Below, piece by piece: positions 34,847-47,340 of a stretch of DNA of 64,000 nucleotides. The notes beneath the pieces are model-generated. The model did not search any database, was not told where the DNA came from, and saw only the letters and a list, made by a program, of their open reading frames with translations. Each line of letters opens with the position of its first letter. Within the stretch, counting starts at the first letter, position 1. A program made the translations under genes and the position numbers. The DNA comes from Cercis canadensis (lineage: Eukaryota; Streptophyta; Magnoliopsida; Fabales; Fabaceae): positions 361,925 through 425,924 of the forward strand of contig QAOA01002575.1 in the NCBI GenBank assembly GCA_003255065.1, written 5' to 3'.

Positions 34847-35580
34847 TGATGAACAATCTTTTTATATATTAATTAATCCCCATTTTTAACCTCTTAATTC
34901 TATTTTGAACCTATTTGATTGGGCTTGGGTTATATTTCATTAATTAGGTTCAAATTGGGCTTAAGTGTGTTTTTCAGCATTATTAGGGTTTTGACACTAT
35001 TCTATATTTCAGGTATATCTTTAGTTCTGTATGTCTAAAAATTGTGATTATTACCTTATAGGAAAGCTAAGAGGATTATTTACAACTTTCATTCAGACCT
35101 CTAAGGCCAATTTAGACGTTCAGTGGGTCAAATTTAACCCGGAATTCAGAGTAGAGTTGCTGCCGCTGGATCCTAACTTTCATACAGTGTTTGGAGCATA
35201 ACTTGTGCTGTATATGTCATATTGACTTGAAACCGGTCCCATTAGAAAGCTAAGGTGCAGGACTTCAATTGTTATGAAGGCCAGTTCAACAAATTATGAA
35301 GTTAAGATGATCTTATTACCTATCATAAATAGCTGATTAGTCTAGAGACCTATATGGATCTAGATAGACTTAAATGTGCTTAACTTCCTCAATTCATGCC
35401 CAATTAGGCCCAAACTGCATTTGAAGCCGAGGTCTAGAGGTTTAAACTAGGTTAGGGATAAATTAGATGTGCATGAGAGTTAGGAGGTTATAATCAAAGA
35501 AAAGAGGTAGACGAGTTATAAATTCTAGACTAAACAACTTTTGTTCTCTCTTTTAAAAATTTTGGAGCTCTTTGAGTTAT
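34847..35580 (+). repeat. Copy 1 3' LTR, truncated
   Basis: Starts TGATGAACAATC and follows the 5' LTR closely as far as 'gagctctttgagttat', where the full-length LTR at 40387-41828 continues for about 700 bp more. The junction with copy 2 follows immediately. Confidence 0.85.
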
Positions 35581-35589
35581 CAAACTAAG

Positions 35590-36286
35590 ACTGTCTAGTC
35601 TAGAATTTATAACTCGTCTACCTCATTTCTCTGATTATAACTACTTAACTTTTATGCACAGCTAATTTACCCCTAACCTAGTTTAAATCTCTGGACCTCA
35701 GCTTCAAATGAGCTCCAGTTTGGGCCTAATTGGGCATGAATTAAGTAAGTTAAGCCCATTTAAGTCTATCTAGATCCATATAAGTCTCTGGACTAATCAG
35801 CTATTTTCAATAGGTAATAAGACCATCTTAATTTCATAATTTGTTGAACTGTCCTTCATAACAATTGAAGTCCTACACCTTAGCTTTCCAATGGGACTGG
35901 TTTCAAGTCCATACAACATGTACAACACAAGTTATGGTCCAAACACTACATGCGGGTCAGGATCCAGCAGCAGCAACTCTACTCTGACTTCCAGGTTAAA
36001 TTTGACCTACTTAACGTCTAAATTGGCTTTGGAGGTCTGAATGAAAATTGTAGATAGTCCTCTTAGCTTTCCTACAAGGCAAAAATCAGAATTTTTATAC
36101 ATACAGAACTAAAGATATACCCAAAATACAGAATAGTGTCAAAACCCTAATAATGCTGAAAAATATACTTAAGCACAATTTTAACCTAATTAATGAAATA
36201 TAACCCAAGCCCAATCAAATAGGCCCAAAATAGGATTAGGAGGTTAAAAATGAGAATTAATTAATATATAAAAATATTGTTCATCA
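35590..36286 (-). repeat. Copy 2 3' LTR, truncated
   Basis: On the minus strand it starts TGATGAACAATA at 36286 and ends near 'ctagactagacagt' at about 35590. With the copy 1 LTR it forms a near-perfect inverted repeat with a spacer of about 50 bp. Confidence 0.85.
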
Positions 36287-37699
36287 AATTCCCCCACACT
36301 TAATTTTTACACGTCTCGGGCAAATTAGAATTCTAAAACTCAGAAACGAGGAAAAACAAACAAACTAACTCAAAAATTCCCAATAATATTCAAGAATTGC
36401 ATAAATTCAAAAACAAGAAGAGCACTCAAAAATCTAAGGAAGTCACAACATTTATGAAAGAAAATTCTTCACATCCAAAATCAACAATTAAGGTAACTTC
36501 AATTGAAAAACATGGGTCAAGAATGATAGATTCTCACAAGATATATTCTTAATCTCTCAAGTGTTTAGAAAGTAAGTATTTTACTCAATGAAACTCATGA
36601 AGAAATACACTACCATAGACTTACTTATTTTTTACTTTTTCACTACTTAAACAAATGCATACACAAATCAAAAAGACTTTATTCAAAGTTGTAATAGGGC
36701 CAAGGTAAAAGGGTAGGAATAATATGGATATGACAAGCTAAGTACCCTAAGAGAATAAAAGAGTATTGAGGAGGAATTCAATTAACAAGCATGTAACTTT
36801 TTTCAATTTCCAAACATGTAAAACATACTTTCTTTTCTTTTCATATATTCTTTTGTTTTCCTTTTACTTTTCACAATTCTGATTTTTTTTTTTATTGAAC
36901 CAATTGACTCTTTTTCTTTTTTTTCTTTTATTTACATCTAACTTTGCACATTGCACTATAAATTTCACAACCTTTACACTTGTATTATTAATTACCCACA
37001 AGCATAAAAGCTCTTCCAAGATAATGAACCAATGCTCTCACATTCCCTAAGGTAAGGTAACAACATGATTTTTCACATAGGCACATAATGAGCTAAGACC
37101 AAAGACATACAAATAAGTTCAAAGGAGTAATCAAAGGAAATTAATACAAGGTTGGTTATTTGACAAAGTAGCTAAATCAAGAAAGAATGCCTCAATTATG
37201 TTCATGTATGCAAGTGAAAATACAGCTTTAAAAATAATCAAAGCAAGTTCTAGAGTGATCAAAATTCATGAGTGAAAATCACACTAGAAAAAAAAAAGAA
37301 TGGCACATTTGTTAAATCCATCCATTAAAAGGCTTAAAATCTCACAAGACATGCATCTATCAAACTTTAATTACTAATCCAACATCCAAAACTAAGCATG
37401 TAAAATTAAGGAATGAAAATAAAATATTCAATCATGCTATGAACCTTGAATGCAATTGCTTCAACTTAAAACTTCATAAAATTCACATCTTAAAACATCA
37501 TTGGAAGGTAATCAAAACAGAAAAATGACAAAAAAAAAAAGAACAAACAGAAAATAGCAAAGTGACACAAAACAAAAAATTAAAATAGAAACAGAAAATT
37601 ATAACAACAATAGTAAAGTAAACAGAAAATTAATCAACTAAACAACAAAATAACAAAACAACTAAACTACACAAAAAATCTCTCCCCCACACTTAAATT
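36287..37699 (-). other. Copy 2 internal 3' region with polypurine tract
   Basis: It is the reverse-oriented counterpart of 33430-34846; the polypurine tract is at 36287-36299 ('aattcccccacac' on the plus strand). No open frame of note. Confidence 0.7.
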
Positions 37700-39622
37700 T
37701 TACATTGTCCTCAATGTAAAAACTTCAGAAAGTAGCAACATATGATAATTAATATCAAGTAGATAAGGACAAGTAAAATAAAAGAGAGAAGAAATATCCT
37801 GATCAGGTGAGGTAGATTGCATCGTGCAAGTGAACCTCCTCCACGATGTTTGCAACAAGCAAAGTAAGATACCTGGGTCAAAGATCACTTTCACAAAGCC
37901 CTTAAAGAAACTGCAAAGCTGAAATTATTATAAAGAACACAAAAACATAAAAAAGCATAAAAACATAAAGAAAATAATGAAGCAAATACTATGAGACTAG
38001 AATCAAATACATTTAACCATTGATTTAAAAATTCAGCAAAGTAAGCATTTAAAATGTCACCAAGAAAAATGTGTAGCAAGAAATTTACAATCCTACCTAA
38101 AGCATGAGAAACATGAAAAATCTTGTTAGGTATATACAACCATCCATGATTCCCATATATAAGTCTAAAAGAAGGAACATAATTATGTCCTACAAATCTA
38201 AGCCTATAACAGTTATGTTTAAGGTCATCCTTACAAAATACATTAGGGTCACACAACATATTGTTCATGCAAGGCTCAATATGACACTTAAATTTGTGCA
38301 AAGAATTGGTAAACACCGACATCTCTTGCTTGCCATTCAAAGAATAGTTTGACATATGGTTTCCTTGGACAGCTCATTTATTTCCCACACTCACTTCACC
38401 AACATCAAAATATTCACTTACCACCAAGGTTCTAATATGATCTATTCCTAGTGCTCTAGCATGTGAAGAAGTAAGAAACATGAAATCTCCTAATTTATCA
38501 ACATTAATTTCTACATCTCCACATGCATACACCATTACAACAAGAGTAGGATCATGATTAAACAAATTTTCAACAAGTGCACAATTAAAATAAGGATGTG
38601 TCAAAGTGGAAAAAAGGTGTAGAGTTAACCATAACAGCCGTGTCAAGTTTGCATTGGGTTGTCTCTTGAGAGTTTTCTTCAAAATCTGTAGAACCAGATT
38701 TACTAGAATCTTCATTTCTCAAGAATGCAGCGATCTCAGCACACATAGCACAGGACAATTCACCATCACAATCAGCACATAAGTGGCCCTGCACAGAATC
38801 ATCAAAACCAACACAATCAGAAAAATCAGTACCTAACTCATTGTAGACCTCCTTGACTAAATCCTCCTTTGTCTTCTTAGACTGAGTGGCTCTATCAAAT
38901 TCTGGGGTCAATGAATCAGGAACTACTTTCTCTGCTGCCTGTGGTTTGTTTTCAAGTTGAGGTTCAGTTGGTTCTGGTATAGATTCTTTAGTTGGTTTTG
39001 GAATTGTATATGAAGGAATTTTTTCAGAACCTTGGGCCTGCAATTGACTCGTTGAGGATGTCAATTGTCCAATTTGGATATTTAAATTTTGTATGACGGC
39101 CTTTGTCCTCTGTTGGAATTGCATGGTATGAGTGACCAATTGCTTCACCAATTCCTCAATTGAAGATTCAGGTTCTGTGTATGTTGAACTTGGTTGTTGC
39201 ATAGGTTGCTTGAATGGTTGCCAATATTGCTGTGGAGGCGTTGCATTGCCATATGTCAGATTGATATGATCTCTCCAATCATAGTTATAGATGTTGCAAG
39301 ATGGATCATTAGCATTAGGATCTATGTTATGCTCAGCCATGTTATCAACAGAATTAATCACATGATTAGTAACAGGATTAGTGACTACTCTTCTCCTAAA
39401 TTGTCTATTTCGGCTATGAAATGTTTTATCAATCTCACAGTCAATATCACATAAATCACTACAAGAAGACCGAGTCATACACCATGCACACAAGGTTGGC
39501 AGAATGCCAAAACACACTAAAACATGAACACAACACAGAAATAGGGACATAAAATGACTAAAACAAAAAGTAATCGACATCAAGTAATTGACAGAAATTA
39601 ATCGACAGAAATTAAATGACAA
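37700..39622 (-). pseudogene. Non-pol ORF of retroelement copy 2
   Basis: The longest open part is 39622-38585 (345 codons), followed by frame-shifted pieces 38715-38374 and 38355-37891. In order: an N-terminal hydrophobic and Cys-containing stretch; NDPSCNIYNYDWRDHINLTY; a Gln-rich part; a gag-C-terminal-like segment SSIEELVKQLVTHTMQFQQ with IQNLNIQIGQL (about 39030-39165), resembling the tail of Athila-type gag; an acidic segment; CX2CX5CX2C (codons 38779-38741, CADCDGELSCAMC); and a C-terminal part reading through the copy 1 stop and ending in a hydrophobic segment (about 37910-37995). One frameshift near 38600 and a stop at 38374 disable it. No function is known to me. Confidence 0.6.
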
Positions 39623-40050
39623 AAAGTAATCGACAGAAAGTAAATGACAAAAAGTAATTGGCAGAAATTAATCGATAGAAATTAAATGACAAAAAGTAAT
39701 CAACAAAAAGTAAATGACAGAAAGTAATTGATAGAAATTAATTGACAGAAATTAATCGAAAAAAATTAAATAACAGAAATTAAACGACAAAAAGTAAATG
39801 ACAAAAAGTAATAGACATAAATTAAATGACAGAAATTAAACGACAAAAAGTAAATGACAAAAAGTAATTGATAGAAATTAAACGACAAAAATTAAATGAT
39901 AGAAAGTAAATGACATAAAGTAAATGACATAAATTAATCGACAAAAATTAAATGACAGAAAGTAAATGACATAAAGTAAATGACAGAAAGTAATCGACAT
40001 AAAGTAAATGACTAAAAGTAAATATCATAAAGTAAATGACAAAAAAGTAA
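39545..40050 (-). repeat. 14-bp minisatellite of copy 2
   Basis: About 34 units, reverse complement of the copy 1 array ('taatcgacagaaa', 'taaatgacaaaaag'). Unit number and order differ between copies. Confidence 0.92.
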
Positions 40051-40360
40051 TCCGAATATAACAAAGCAATCAATTCAAGGAATCTACTAAATCAAGCCAA
40101 AATGAAGGAAAAACAAGGGGGAAATAGAACCAAATCACCAAAATTTATACAAGGGCAATTTAAAACATCAAGGGAAACTAAAATGCAAGAAAAACAATAG
40201 CCACAGGGCTCACACAGAACAAAAACTTAGCTAAAAAGTAATGCAAATGTGGCCTAAATCGTAAAAAAAAAGAACACAAAAACAAACACAAAACAGAGGA
40301 GGAATGGAAGCAAATGACTAGAATTCACACAATGAACTTAAAATTATCAACTAACATTAA

Positions 40361-40381
40361 CAGTCCCCGACAACGACGCTA
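40361..40381 (-). other. Primer binding site of copy 2
   Basis: The minus strand reads tagcgtcgttgtcggggactg next to the LTR end. This is a mutated form of the TGGCGCCGTTGCCGGGGA-type PBS found in Athila-like and TR-GAG/LARD elements. Confidence 0.75.
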
Positions 40382-40386
40382 AAATT

Positions 40387-41828
40387 TGATTGGAAATGTC
40401 GCTTAACCAATTAAATTAAACCGAATCCCCTAATTAGAATGCAATAGAGGGCATGATCCGGGAAGTCTCTCACAAGAAATGCAATGTGTAATTAATAATT
40501 TCAAGTTTAAGAATAGGAGATTTCTGAAACAAGATCATAATAGTAAATTGTAGAATTAAACAAAGATTAATGCAATTGATTAAAGGCGTAACCTAGCTAG
40601 ACATCCATCAAAAACCGGTTTGATTCATCCTATTAACATGAGTGATTAAGTCCTAATGCAACACTACTAATTGAGTTTAACCATAACTGTTATGATCAAT
40701 TGTTCCTACTGAGTTATCACTCAGGATTCGATTAACCACATACAATCATTAATCTTGTAATCACAAAGACTAAGCAATTAATGATTAATCTAAAAATCGA
40801 ACATCAATTAGCATAGCATAGCTTCTTTGAATTCTAATCACAGATTAAAGATTGATCAATCTAAATTCTATTTCTTACTTCAATATCCATATAAATCACA
40901 AAGATCTCCACGAATTCATACAAAGATTAAAGCAAGACAGAAATTCAAAGAAGAAGAAATTGCATTAAGTTTAATCCAATTAAGAACATAATCTCAAAAT
41001 CAAAACCGAATTTAATCAGGACTCTAACTTGGTTACAAGGATTCTACTCCTCCATGGTCATGAAATCCAAGTTCCAATGGAGAAGTGCAGTCATAAATCA
41101 AAGAGCTCTAAAATTTTCGAGAGAAAACAAAAGCTGCCTAGTCTAGAATTTATAACTCGTCTGCCTCCTTTCTTTGATTATAACCTCCTAACTTTCATGC
41201 ACACCTAATTTATCCCTAACCTAGTTTAAACCTCTGGACCTCAGCTTCAAATGGGGTCAGTTTGGGCCTAATTGGGCCTAAATTGAAGAAGTTAAGCTCA
41301 TTTAAGTCCATCTAGGTCCATATAGGTCTTTGGACTAATCAGCCATTTTCGACAGGCAATAAGACTATCTTAACTTCATAATTTGTTGAACTGGCCTTTA
41401 TAACAATTGAAACCCTGCGCCTTAGCTTTCCAATGGGACCAGTTTCAAGTCCATACGACATGTACAACACAAGTTATGGTCCAAATACTGCATGCAGGTT
41501 AGGATCCAGCGGCAGCAACTCTATTCTGATTTCCGGGTTAAATTTGACCCACTGAACGTCTAAATTGGCCTTGGAGGTCTGAATTAAAGTTGTAGATAAT
41601 CCTCTTAGCTTTCCTACAAGGTAAGAATTACAATTTTTAGACATTTAGAACTAAAGATATACCCGAAATACATAATAGTATCAAAACCCTAATAATGTTG
41701 AAAAACATACTTAAGCCCAATTTGAACCTAATTAATGAAATATGACCCAAGCCCAATCAAATATACCCAAAAGAGGATTAGGAGGTTAAAAATGGGAATT
41801 AATTAATATATAAAAATATTGTTCATCA
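40387..41828 (-). repeat. Full-length LTR shared by copy 2 and copy 3
   Basis: On the minus strand it runs from TGATGAACAATA (41828) to ...TTTCCAATCA (40387), 1442 bp. It is the only complete LTR of this family in the window. A PBS lies on one side and the polypurine tract of a third element on the other, so it serves as 5' LTR of copy 2 and 3' LTR of copy 3. Confidence 0.85.
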
Positions 41829-42367
41829 AATCCCCCCACACTTAGCTTTTGCACGTCTCGGGCAAACCTGAATTCCAAAACTCAGAAATGAGGAAAAACA
41901 AACAAACTAACTCAAAAATTCCCAATGATATTCAAGAATTGCATAAGTTCAAAAACAAGAAGAGCACTCAAAAATTTAAGGAAGTCATAGCATTCATGAA
42001 ATAAAATTCTTCACATCCAAAATCAATAATTAATGTAACTTCAATTGAAAAACATGAGTCAAGAATGATAGATTCTCACAAGATATACTCTTAATCTCTC
42101 AAGTGTTTAGAAAGTAAGTATTTCACTCAATGAAACTCATGAAGAAATACACTACCATAGGCTTGCTTATCTTCTACTTTTCCACTACTTAAACAAATGC
42201 ATACACAAATCAAGAGGACTTTATTCAAGGTTGTAATAGGGCCAAGGTAAAAGGGTAGGAATAATATGGATATGACAAACTAAGTACCCTAAGAGAATAA
42301 AAGAGCATTGGGGAGGAATTCAATTAACAAGCATGTAACTTTTCCCAATTTCCAAACATGTAAAGCA
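41829..42367 (-). repeat. Internal 3' fragment of a third retroelement copy
   Basis: Homologous to 34308-34846 (reverse orientation): 'ccccccacacttagcttttgc' region, 'gcacgtctcgggcaaa', down to 'ccaaacatgtaaagca'. It ends abruptly at the GGCCC repeat. Confidence 0.85.
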
Positions 42368-42609
42368 GGCCCTCTCCTTTAAACCTTTGGTTCTTCAACA
42401 GTTGGGTGCCTAGGTGCCCTCCTCTTAGTTTTGTCACCAAAATCCCCTCTTCTTAGCCTTAATTAACACCAAACTTGTTCCTTTTGCCCAAATCTCATTT
42501 TCTACAACATAAACACATAATCAATCAATTAAAACTACTAAATCAGTCAAAAATCAACTAAATACAAAGGGGAAAATACCTAAATCATGGAGATAAAATC
42601 CATTCATCA
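42368..42609 (-). mobile_element. Outer LTR, 5' part
   Basis: Minus-strand start TGATGAATGGATTTTATC at 42609. It is continuous in function with 30467-29463 across the composite; both parts carry GC-rich 'gcacctagg'-type sequence at the break. Confidence 0.55.
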
Positions 42610-42909
42610 CTGAACCAAATGGATCAGTTCTAAGAAATTTGCAACTAGTGGAAACCAATCTTCATCGATTTTCACTACAAGAAAATCTCTATTTTCCAAC
42701 GGAACAAAAGACCGTTGGAATTTTTAAAAAATTCCAACGGTAGACTTTTTTTTGTAAATTCCAACGGTAATTCCAATGGAATTCTATTACCGTTGGAATT
42801 TTTCGTAAGAATTACCGTGAGACTTTAAAAAAAATGAGGTAGAGAAATTTTTTTTCCTCATAGCTATGCCGCTCAATCTCACGATCTTCCAAAACTTTTG
42901 ACCCAAATT

Positions 42910-43397
42910 ATATAAAAACCCTCCTACGAAAATAAAAATGAAATTTTTCTGTGGGTCTCTCTGCTCTCACCCCCCAATCTTCATCCCTATGTCTCGCTCC
43001 CTCATTCTCTTGTTGTTGTCGCTGTGCTTCCTTTTCCTTGTTTTCTCTGTTGCGGCTCACAATCTCCGTGCAAAAGTAACTTTGATTCTAGTGAAAATTT
43101 GGTGCTCGATTATCATCTTCTTTGCGACTTTTGTTGCTGGGGTTTCGCCGTACATCTTGAAATGGAACGAGGGGTTTTTGGTTTTGGGGACCCAATTTGC
43201 TGGGGGTGTGTTTCTGGGTACTGCTATGATGCATTTCCTCAGCGATGCCAACGAGACGTTCAAGGATTTGACGAAGAAAGAGTATCCTTTTGCATTTATG
43301 TAGGCATGTGCTGGGTATTTGATCACTATGCTTGCTGATTGTGTGATCTCCTCATTTTTTGGAAAGCAGAATAGTAGAGCTGATGTGGAGCTTCAAG
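42910..43397 (+). pseudogene. Captured ZIP2/ZIP11-like zinc transporter first exon
   Basis: The exon codes from ATG at 42989 ([10 protein letters not shown], a hydrophobic signal-like start; an upstream in-frame ATG is at 42938) through [60 protein letters not shown] and, after an in-frame TAG at 43301-43303, ACAGYLITMLADC. It ends at a splice donor (cttcaag|gttggtg, exon end 43397). These are the first three transmembrane helices of ZIP family divalent-metal transporters, closest in my reading to plant ZIP2/ZIP11. The TAG replaces a hydrophobic residue in helix 3, so the fragment cannot encode a transporter. A TATA-like tatataaaa about 75 bp upstream of the ATG (about 42911) suggests the host core promoter was captured too. 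Confidence 0.85.
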
Positions 43398-45237
43398 GTT
43401 GGTGCAAATTAGCTGTTTGTGTATTGAGAAAATAAGATTTTCTTTTGCAATTCAACTTTATCCAAGTCTCTTGTTTTGTGCCGTTGAACTATGTTATGGC
43501 CAACTAGCTTTTGTTTTAAGTTTTAACTGTGAGATGATAGCAAATTTGGTGTTGTATGAGAAGATAAATGGGTAATGCTGTTTGAACTATTTTTGCTTTA
43601 GCAAGTGTTGGAGGGGAAGAAGTCATAATGGATAATACAGTCATATTATGTGTTTAGTACTTCTGGTAATCAAAGCTGCAGAACATATTTATTTGAAAGT
43701 CAAGTTTTTGAAGGTTGTCCTTATGAAGGTTGTAAGTCAAAAGAAAATTAGTAGTTATTTAATTTTTTTTTTTTAAAAAAATAAAAATTCTCTTCGTTGT
43801 CTCAGAATGTTTTCTGATCTTTTTGTCAGTTCACGTTTCAGAATTTGGTCTGTCGATTGGCATCTACAAACTGATGTTGTACTGCAATGTTATTTTAGTA
43901 ATCTGTTTATGCTCTTTTCTTTTGTTTTTAAAACCATGGAGTTTCATCTTGTTATATTCCAAGTTTTTCTTATGTGCTGGTGCTTTGTTTAGTTGAGAAA
44001 GAGAAGTAAAGACTAAAGAATTTATCCTTAATGTGTTTATGATATGATATAGATTTTAAACAGATCAAGGTATAATTGTGTAATCTAAACATTATAGAAT
44101 TGTAACTGTTACTATGCGCTCCTCTGGATTAATGAGAATATACATATAATAGTTAGACTAGTCCCATTGTTGGTTGTTTTTGGAAAATAAAGTTTATACA
44201 ATGCCACTCCTGTTGAGATTTTCTTTCATAAGATGAAGAGAGTATAGGGTTCTAGTCATATTATAAATCAGTAGACATTAGATGCAATGTAATGTGCATT
44301 ATGAGCTAGATTATGCAAATGATTCTACCCTTTTGTTGCAATTTCCATATATAGTTGTTGGGTGGATCATTTATCTACTTCAGTTTACTTTTTGTATTGG
44401 AATGTCCTGAAAACTAGCAGCTATGTGTTATAAGACACACACATCTGATTAGTTATTGACTCTGTCTATCTTGGATTGACTTATATGACATTGAACGTTG
44501 CCTTCACCATTATTTTGGTCCCACCTTTTTGGTTAGTTTTGTGCGTATCTGCATTTAAGAAATGTTTGCAAATCAAGCTGTTTCATTTGAAGATGTTGCT
44601 TTAATTTATTTTCTTTGTCATGTTCATTTTTTTATGTCACTGAATTTGCACATATATACATATATGTGTGATACATACACATATCTTGCTCAGGGCACAC
44701 CACTAGTAGTTCCTACTTGTTTGGAAATTAATGTTAGTTAGTGGCACAACAATGATTGCAATTGCTCCAGCACGGCAGTTAAGTTATAGGCTGACCCCAG
44801 TTGCACTAAGGTCAACGTGGACAGCAGCAGACCAGGAGTCAAAGATAATGGTCAACAATCATTTTGCATGAGTGCAAAGTCAATCCTAACATGAAGGTTG
44901 CTTTATATTATTCTTCTAAACTTCCTTAGTATTCATATTTCACATAAATAGACCATATAGGATGATATAAATACATAAGAGAATTATGAAATGTTGAAGA
45001 CCATATATTGTTGTTATCTGTTAAATTAGTAACTATTTAGCATGTAATATCCTTCAGGAGACTTCCATAATTTTGATCAGTGAGAGGTTTCTGCCTTGTT
45101 AATGTCACAAACTCTAGTTAACTTCATTGTGTATTAATTAAACAAGCTTCAAAATGTATGGAGTTATTGTGTTATGAAAGAGAACGGTTATATTTTACAT
45201 TACATGCTTTCTCTAACTATTTCTCTCCTTTTACATA

Positions 45238-45328
45238 TAATGCTGTTATTTTTCAACATTCCAGTTAACTTCATTACTTGGACTTATAATGCTGTTATTT
45301 TTCAACATTCCAGTTAACTTCATTACTT
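45238..45328 (+). repeat. 49-bp tandem duplication covering a splice acceptor
   Basis: 'ataatgctgttatttttcaa' followed by 'cattccagttaacttcatta' occurs twice (from 45238 and 45287), duplicating the branch/acceptor region and the first codons of the captured kinase exon. Confidence 0.85.
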
Positions 45329-45424
45329 TGTGAGATTGGACTGAATATTCAAGAAGCTCATGCATTTTCCACCATTGATGGGTTTTCTCTAGATGTCTTT
45401 GTCGTTGATGGTTGGCCTAATGAG
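45314..45424 (+). pseudogene. Captured exon of an ACT-domain Ser/Thr kinase (STY8/17/46-like)
   Basis: The 111-bp exon is bounded by cag| and |gtagga and reads [20 protein letters not shown] followed by [14 protein letters not shown]. This is the ACT-domain segment of the plant STY8/STY17/STY46 kinases, which phosphorylate chloroplast transit peptides in the cytosol. All 37 codons are open. No kinase domain is present in the element. Its neighbours within the CACTA are unrelated genes, which rules out a normal gene context. Confidence 0.85.
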
Positions 45425-45921
45425 GTAGGATGAAAATGGCTTAGCAAATCTGACCTGATCCAAACACTTGAGTTTTTATGGAATAGAAAGAGTTCACTAA
45501 TGTGTGTCATCAACATCTTGCTATGGGTGCAGTTTGCAATTTTCTTTTCGTAAAAGAAATACGACCTTATTTTTTATTTTTCTTATCTCTTCAAAGCATG
45601 CTTTCCTGTCCAATCTGAAGGTAATATATGCTTGCTTACTCTGTCTCCATGGCTTACCTGCCCCCTCTTTCTAAATCATCAAGATGACCCACGTAGTAAT
45701 TTTCTTTTGATTTTCTTGATGTACTTTGTGGTGTTTCCAGTAATATCCTGCCTCGTACTTTGCCATGGAAGAATTTTTCCTCTAGCTCACTCAATGGTTT
45801 CTACTCATACAAGTTGGTTGCTCATGGTTTCATATCAAAACACCCCAGTATAGTCATTGGTACATTTGCTTCTTGAATATGGAATGCTCATAACTTTTTT
45901 TAACCATATTCACCATAACAG

Positions 45922-46050
45922 ATTGCATCTGAAGGACTTAAACATACAGTGTTTGAAATCTCCCTTGCGGATCTTCAGAAGGATGAGGACCATGCCTTTA
46001 GGAAGATCCGTTTAAGAGCAGAGGACGTGCAAGGAAGGAATGTACTTAAA
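45922..46050 (+). pseudogene. Captured exon of ribosomal protein S3a (eS1/RPS3A)
   Basis: After an acceptor (ataacag|) the frame reads [40 protein letters not shown] and VL. This is the N-terminal region of the 40S ribosomal protein S3a (eS1; plant cyc07), which sits on the small subunit near the mRNA exit. The similarity ends around 46050 at a small disruption ('cttaaacagaatatat', itself repeated at about 46089). No start codon and no later exons are present. Confidence 0.85.
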
Positions 46051-46995
46051 CAGAATATATTTCTGTTTTGGGAACATGGACATATAGCTTAAACAGAATA
46101 TATATTATGTTTTCCTTTTCTAAAATCTTGGATTGTGTGCAGATCACACAGAAGATCTTAATGGCACACTAAATTCATTGTGAAATTGTATGTGTTTTTG
46201 TCAGTGTCAGGAAATGAAATATCTTTCTTTCCAGCTCCTTGTCTTACTGCTGAATTATAATGTTGTCAGGCATTTTTTACTTATTTATTTTTGGATTTTT
46301 TTGTGTCATATTTTCTTCCTGCTTCCTGCTTCCCATTCCTTTGTTCTCTCTTGTTCTTCACTTATCTATGTGGTGGTTGACAGTGCAACAATTCTTTGCT
46401 ACGGTCTAGGCATTTATCAAAGAAGTGCCTTAACTTCTATGTTCAGTTTTTAAGTATGCTAAGGTACTTGTAACTTCATCTAATAACTTGAGAGTAAAAC
46501 TCAGTCTATGGAACTTCTGAATTTTTTGTAACATTCACTCAAGTCTAAATTGTTGTGTGAGATTTTACCTACGTAGCTTTGATAAGGGTTTTTAATGCTT
46601 GCTCAAGTTTAATTCTCGAACTTATTTTTTGAATTTCTTTATCAGTTGAGAAATTTACTTACTGTAACTTGATAATTACTTGGTTGATTCAGGTAGCTTA
46701 AGAGTTTGCAGCAATCATGGCAACTAGGAAGCAAGTGAGGCTACCGCTCTTGCAACTAGGAGAGTGATGAAAAGATATGGGTAGATTTTTTTCTCACAGA
46801 GTTAGGATTGCTTGTTTTTTAGGGTGACTATTATTTGACAATGAAATTTTTATTTGAGATTTAAATTTTTGTACTCAATACATTATTAACTTATAAGAAT
46901 TATTTAATGAATTGGATATTTGTATTATAGAAATTATTTAATAAAAAATATATTTGTAGATGGTAAATTTTGATTTTTAAGAAATTTTATTAAGC

Positions 46996-47340
46996 AATTT
47001 ACAAAAAAAAAAAATATTGAGGAAATTCCAACGGAATTCTATTCCGTTAGAATTTTAAAAGCTAAACCAAAAATTATTTTCGAATTTTTTTAAAAATATA
47101 TTAAAAATTCCAACAGTATAATTCCGTTGGAATTTCCGTTGGAATTTTTTATTAGAATTTTTTAAAAAAACCTAATTCCAACGGTAAAAGTCAGTTGGAA
47201 TTATTTTCCGTTAGAATTTCCGTTGGAATTACACAATTCCAATGGGTTGTTTTCTAACGACACGGATTCCGTTGTAATTTCCGTTGGAATTCGAAATTCC
47301 AACGAAATTTAGCAAAATTCCAACGGAAAAATTTCGTTGG
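46996..47340. repeat. Right subterminal repeats of CACTA-2
   Basis: At least twelve 'ttccaacgg'/'ccgttggaa'-type words in both orientations, including imperfect versions ('ccgttagaa', 'ccaacagta'). Confidence 0.85.

Larger units (their letters stand above)
30468..42367. mobile_element. 11.9-kb composite of inverted Athila/LARD-like retroelements, flanked by GGCCC
   Basis: It starts TGATGAACAAT (an LTR start) and ends ...TAAAGCA, with GGCCC directly repeated at 30463-30467 and 42368-42372. Contents in order: copy 1 (+) with 5' LTR, internal region and 3' LTR; a ~50-bp junction; copy 2 (-) with 3' LTR, internal region and a full 5' LTR; then 540 bp of the internal 3' region of a third, minus-strand element sharing that LTR. 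No RT, RNase H or integrase is found anywhere, so all copies are non-autonomous. Confidence 0.82.

Noticed and set aside
29456..42614. Target duplication for the outer LTR (29463-30467 plus 42368-42609)
   Set aside because: Neither tgttg nor cttgt on the left matches ctgaa on the right; the left edge abuts the CACTA-1 end and stays uncertain.
44690..44900. A further captured exon in CACTA-2
   Set aside because: Sequence composition is somewhat gene-like, but no open frame or family could be recognised.
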